DNA of 6,987 bases from Shewanella sp. (GTDB lineage Bacteria > Pseudomonadota > Gammaproteobacteria > Enterobacterales > Shewanellaceae). The position numbers and the translations under genes are program-made. The DNA is taken from the NCBI GenBank assembly GCA_004195335.1, contig SDWK01001002.1, forward strand, positions 1 to 6,987. The letters are read 5' to 3'. Under the pieces are notes generated by a model, which worked only from the letters and a program-made list of their open reading frames with translations, made no database searches and was not told where the DNA came from. Shown piece by piece: positions 4,821-6,987 of this stretch. How positions within the stretch are numbered: the stretch's first letter is position 1; each line of letters begins with the position of its first letter.

Positions 4821-6899
4821 ATGCGAAAAATTACCCTGGCTGCCTCGATCGCCAGTATTTTTGTAGGATTCTCGGCGTGGGCGTTAACCCCATCAATTCC
4901 ATTCAGCGAGTTACCCGCACTATCGCAGGAACCGCAGCATAAAGTCGCCAGTAAGCGTGTTACTGGCCTCTTTACTCGCTCTCACTATCACAGGTTTGAT
5001 CTTGATGACACGTTTTCCGAGCAAGTGTTTACGCGTTACCTCAAACAATTAGATTACCGACGTAATGTCTTGCTTCAAGAAGACCTCGATACGTTTGGTG
5101 TATATTCCAAACAGTTTGATGACATGCTTAAAAGTGGTGATTTAACCCCTGCTTACAAGATGTTCGAACTCGTACAAAAGCGTCGTTACGACCGTTTCTC
5201 TTATGCATTATCTCTATTAGACAAAGAGATCGATTTCACCGTCGCTAATGACAAATATCAGTTTAATCGTGAAGATGCCGCTTGGCCGAAGAATGAGGCT
5301 GAACTTAATGAATTATGGCGTCAACGTGTCAAATACGATGCGTTAAACCTTAAATTGACCGGCAAAGAGTGGGGTGAGATTGTCCCTGTTCTTGAGAAGC
5401 GCTATAACAATGCGATTAAGCGCTTGAGCCAGACTAAGAGTGAAGATGTTTTTCAAGGTGTGATGAATGCTTTTTCTCGCACAGTAGAACCTCACACCAG
5501 TTACCTCTCTCCCAGGAATGCTGAGCGTTTCCAGATGGAGATGAACTTAAGTCTTGAGGGGATTGGTGCCGTATTGCAGATGGATGATGATTATACCGTC
5601 ATTAAAAGTCTGGTTGCAGGCGGACCTGCGGCAACGAGTGAAAGGTTATCACCCGAAGATAAGATTGTCGGTGTTGGCCAGGATGACAAAGAGATTGTCG
5701 ATGTCATTGGCTGGCGTCTCGATGATGTTGTCGAGCTGATTAAAGGCCCTAAAGACAGTAAGGTTGTCTTACAGATTTTACCCAAAAAAGGGGGCTCTTC
5801 GGCTAAAACATTCGAGGTCACCATCGTAAGAGATAAGATCAGACTCGAAGACCGAGCGGCAACCTCAGAGGTGATCGAGCCAGATGAAGGTCCCTATGCT
5901 CAGCGTAAGGTTGGTGTTATTCAGATACCGGGCTTTTATATGAATCTGTCTAAAGATGTGACTAAAGAGCTGATTAAGCTGAAAGAAGCGCAGGTTGAAG
6001 GTGTAATTATCGATCTACGTGGTAACGGTGGTGGTGCATTAACCGAGGCAACACTTTTAACTGGATTGTTTATTGAGCAAGGTCCGGTTGTACAAATCAG
6101 AGATGCTAATGGTAAAGTCTCGCAAAATCGAGATAATGACGGGAAAACCACTTATAGCGGACCATTAACCGTGATGGTTGACCGTTATAGTGCCTCTGCT
6201 TCTGAAATTTTTGCTGCAGCACTTCAGGATTATGACCGCGCACTGATTGTCGGAGAATCGACCTTCGGCAAAGGTACGGTGCAGCAGCATAAGAGTCTTG
6301 GCCGTATCTACGATATGTATGACAAGCCAATTGGACACGTACAGTACACCATAGCTAAGTTCTATCGTATCAATGGCGGCAGTACTCAACTTAAAGGTGT
6401 CACTCCGGATATTGCTTATCCAAGTGCATTGGAACCAGGTGAATATGGCGAAGCTGAAGAAGATAACGCCTTACCTTGGGATAAAGTGCCTGTTGCACAG
6501 TATGGAACATTGGGTGATATTAATCCTAACCAGATCAACAATCTTTCTGCTAAACATCAGACCCGCATTAAGCAAGATGTTGAGTTCAGTTATATTTATC
6601 AAGATATTGCCGAATTCAAGAAGCATCATAATGAAAAAACGGTTTCACTCGTTGAAAGTGAACGTATTATTGAGCGTGAAACCAACGATAAGAAGCAGCT
6701 CGACCGTCTTAATGAACGTCGTGTGAGCCAAGGGTTAGAGGTCGTCAAGTCACTCGATTCAGAAGATACAGAAACTGAGTCAGATACAGCTACAGAGAAA
6801 GATGAACTGGTAACGCCAGATGCCTTTCGTGATGAGACGGTTTATATCACTCTCGATCTAGTCGATATCGAAAGAGTGGCTAAAAACGAATCAAAATAG
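4821..6899 (+). CDS. prc: Periplasmic carboxy-terminal (tail-specific) protease Prc/Tsp
   Basis: A 692-residue S41-family serine protease, close to E. coli Prc (682). A signal peptide (MRKITL... hydrophobic, SAWA cleavage motif after residue 21) sends it to the periplasm. The N-terminal helical region includes TRSHYHRFDLDD. The PDZ domain begins near residue 245 (SLEGIGAVLQMDDDYTV) and runs to about 330. The protease core follows, with GVIQIPGFY and IDLRGNGGGALTEA. The catalytic residues align as S459 (SASASE), D470 and K484 (FGKGTVQQ), with the same 11 and 25 residue spacing as S430, D441 and K455 of mature E. coli Prc. The C-terminal region ends the protein after an acidic linker (646-662). 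Prc degrades cell-wall enzymes such as MepS with the adaptor NlpI and trims PBP3. AAAGGAG at 4804-4810 is 10 bases before this ATG and 4 or 7 before TTG codons at 4815 and 4818, so a start two codons earlier is possible. Confidence 0.97.
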   Translation: MRKITLAASIASIFVGFSAWALTPSIPFSELPALSQEPQHKVASKRVTGLFTRSHYHRFDLDDTFSEQVFTRYLKQLDYRRNVLLQEDLDTFGVYSKQFDDMLKSGDLTPAYKMFELVQKRRYDRFSYALSLLDKEIDFTVANDKYQFNREDAAWPKNEAELNELWRQRVKYDALNLKLTGKEWGEIVPVLEKRYNNAIKRLSQTKSEDVFQGVMNAFSRTVEPHTSYLSPRNAERFQMEMNLSLEGIGAVLQMDDDYTVIKSLVAGGPAATSERLSPEDKIVGVGQDDKEIVDVIGWRLDDVVELIKGPKDSKVVLQILPKKGGSSAKTFEVTIVRDKIRLEDRAATSEVIEPDEGPYAQRKVGVIQIPGFYMNLSKDVTKELIKLKEAQVEGVIIDLRGNGGGALTEATLLTGLFIEQGPVVQIRDANGKVSQNRDNDGKTTYSGPLTVMVDRYSASASEIFAAALQDYDRALIVGESTFGKGTVQQHKSLGRIYDMYDKPIGHVQYTIAKFYRINGGSTQLKGVTPDIAYPSALEPGEYGEAEEDNALPWDKVPVAQYGTLGDINPNQINNLSAKHQTRIKQDVEFSYIYQDIAEFKKHHNEKTVSLVESERIIERETNDKKQLDRLNERRVSQGLEVVKSLDSEDTETESDTATEKDELVTPDAFRDETVYITLDLVDIERVAKNESK

Positions 6900-6915
6900 T
6901 ATGAGTTAAATAATC

Positions 6916-6941
6916 AAAAACGCGCTTATGGCGCGTTTTTT
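6916..6941 (+). terminator. Rho-independent terminator after prc
   Basis: AAAAACGCGC (6916-6925), loop TTATG and GCGCGTTTTT (6931-6940) form a perfect 10-bp stem with a GC-rich core and a run of six T. It begins 17 bases after the prc stop and is nearly symmetric (A tract before, T tract after), so it could also stop transcription coming from the right. Confidence 0.95.
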
Positions 6942-6969
6942 CATATCTGTTACATCTAAAACTTAGTTT

Positions 6970-6983
6970 ATACCGATTGGTAT
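6970..6983. repeat. Short palindromic motif at window edge
   Basis: ATACC-GATT-GGTAT is a 5-bp inverted repeat in AT-rich sequence, just after the prc terminator and cut close by the window end. It may be an operator, part of the next gene's promoter region, or the edge of an interspersed repeat. Only one copy is visible here. Confidence 0.25.
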
Positions 6984-6987
6984 TATA

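Noticed and set aside
6373..6726. Plus-strand 117-codon frame inside prc
   Set aside because: It is in a different frame from the conserved Prc coding sequence, and its product has no recognisable features.

Overview
The window reads as ordinary chromosomal core sequence from a gammaproteobacterium, most likely Shewanella or a close relative. This rests on the protein sequences (ProQ, Prc, YebG and LetA/LetB homologues closely resembling the E. coli families but clearly diverged), moderate GC content, and a gene order that reshuffles the E. coli yebR-yebS-yebT and proQ-prc neighbourhoods. The genus is inferred from memory of the families, not from a search. There is no sign of a mobile element, CRISPR array, prophage, tRNA or rRNA.

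Left part (1-2891, minus strand): an envelope lipid-transport operon. It contains two overlapping genes that together equal one LetA (YebS/PqiA-family) inner-membrane protein, followed by an overlapping gene for a multi-MCE-domain LetB (YebT) protein that runs off the window edge. All three are joined by 8- and 14-base overlaps, so they are probably translationally coupled.

Middle (2892-3101): a divergent intergenic region. It holds a perfect TATAAT box facing letA and a strong LexA (SOS) box directly in front of yebG.

Right part (3102-6899, plus strand): yebG (SOS-inducible small protein), then msrC (GAF-fold free methionine-(R)-sulfoxide reductase) 16 bases downstream. After a 267-base gap with possible promoters and a small dyad come proQ (FinO-family RNA chaperone) and prc (periplasmic tail-specific protease), 29 bases apart. 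A strong intrinsic terminator at 6916-6941 closes prc.

Functionally the cluster combines envelope maintenance (LetAB, Prc), stress repair (YebG, MsrC) and RNA-based regulation (ProQ). The most notable points are the split of LetA into two half-proteins, each with its own zinc ribbon, and the placing of msrC immediately behind a LexA-controlled gene. I found no convincing evidence of an undescribed system.
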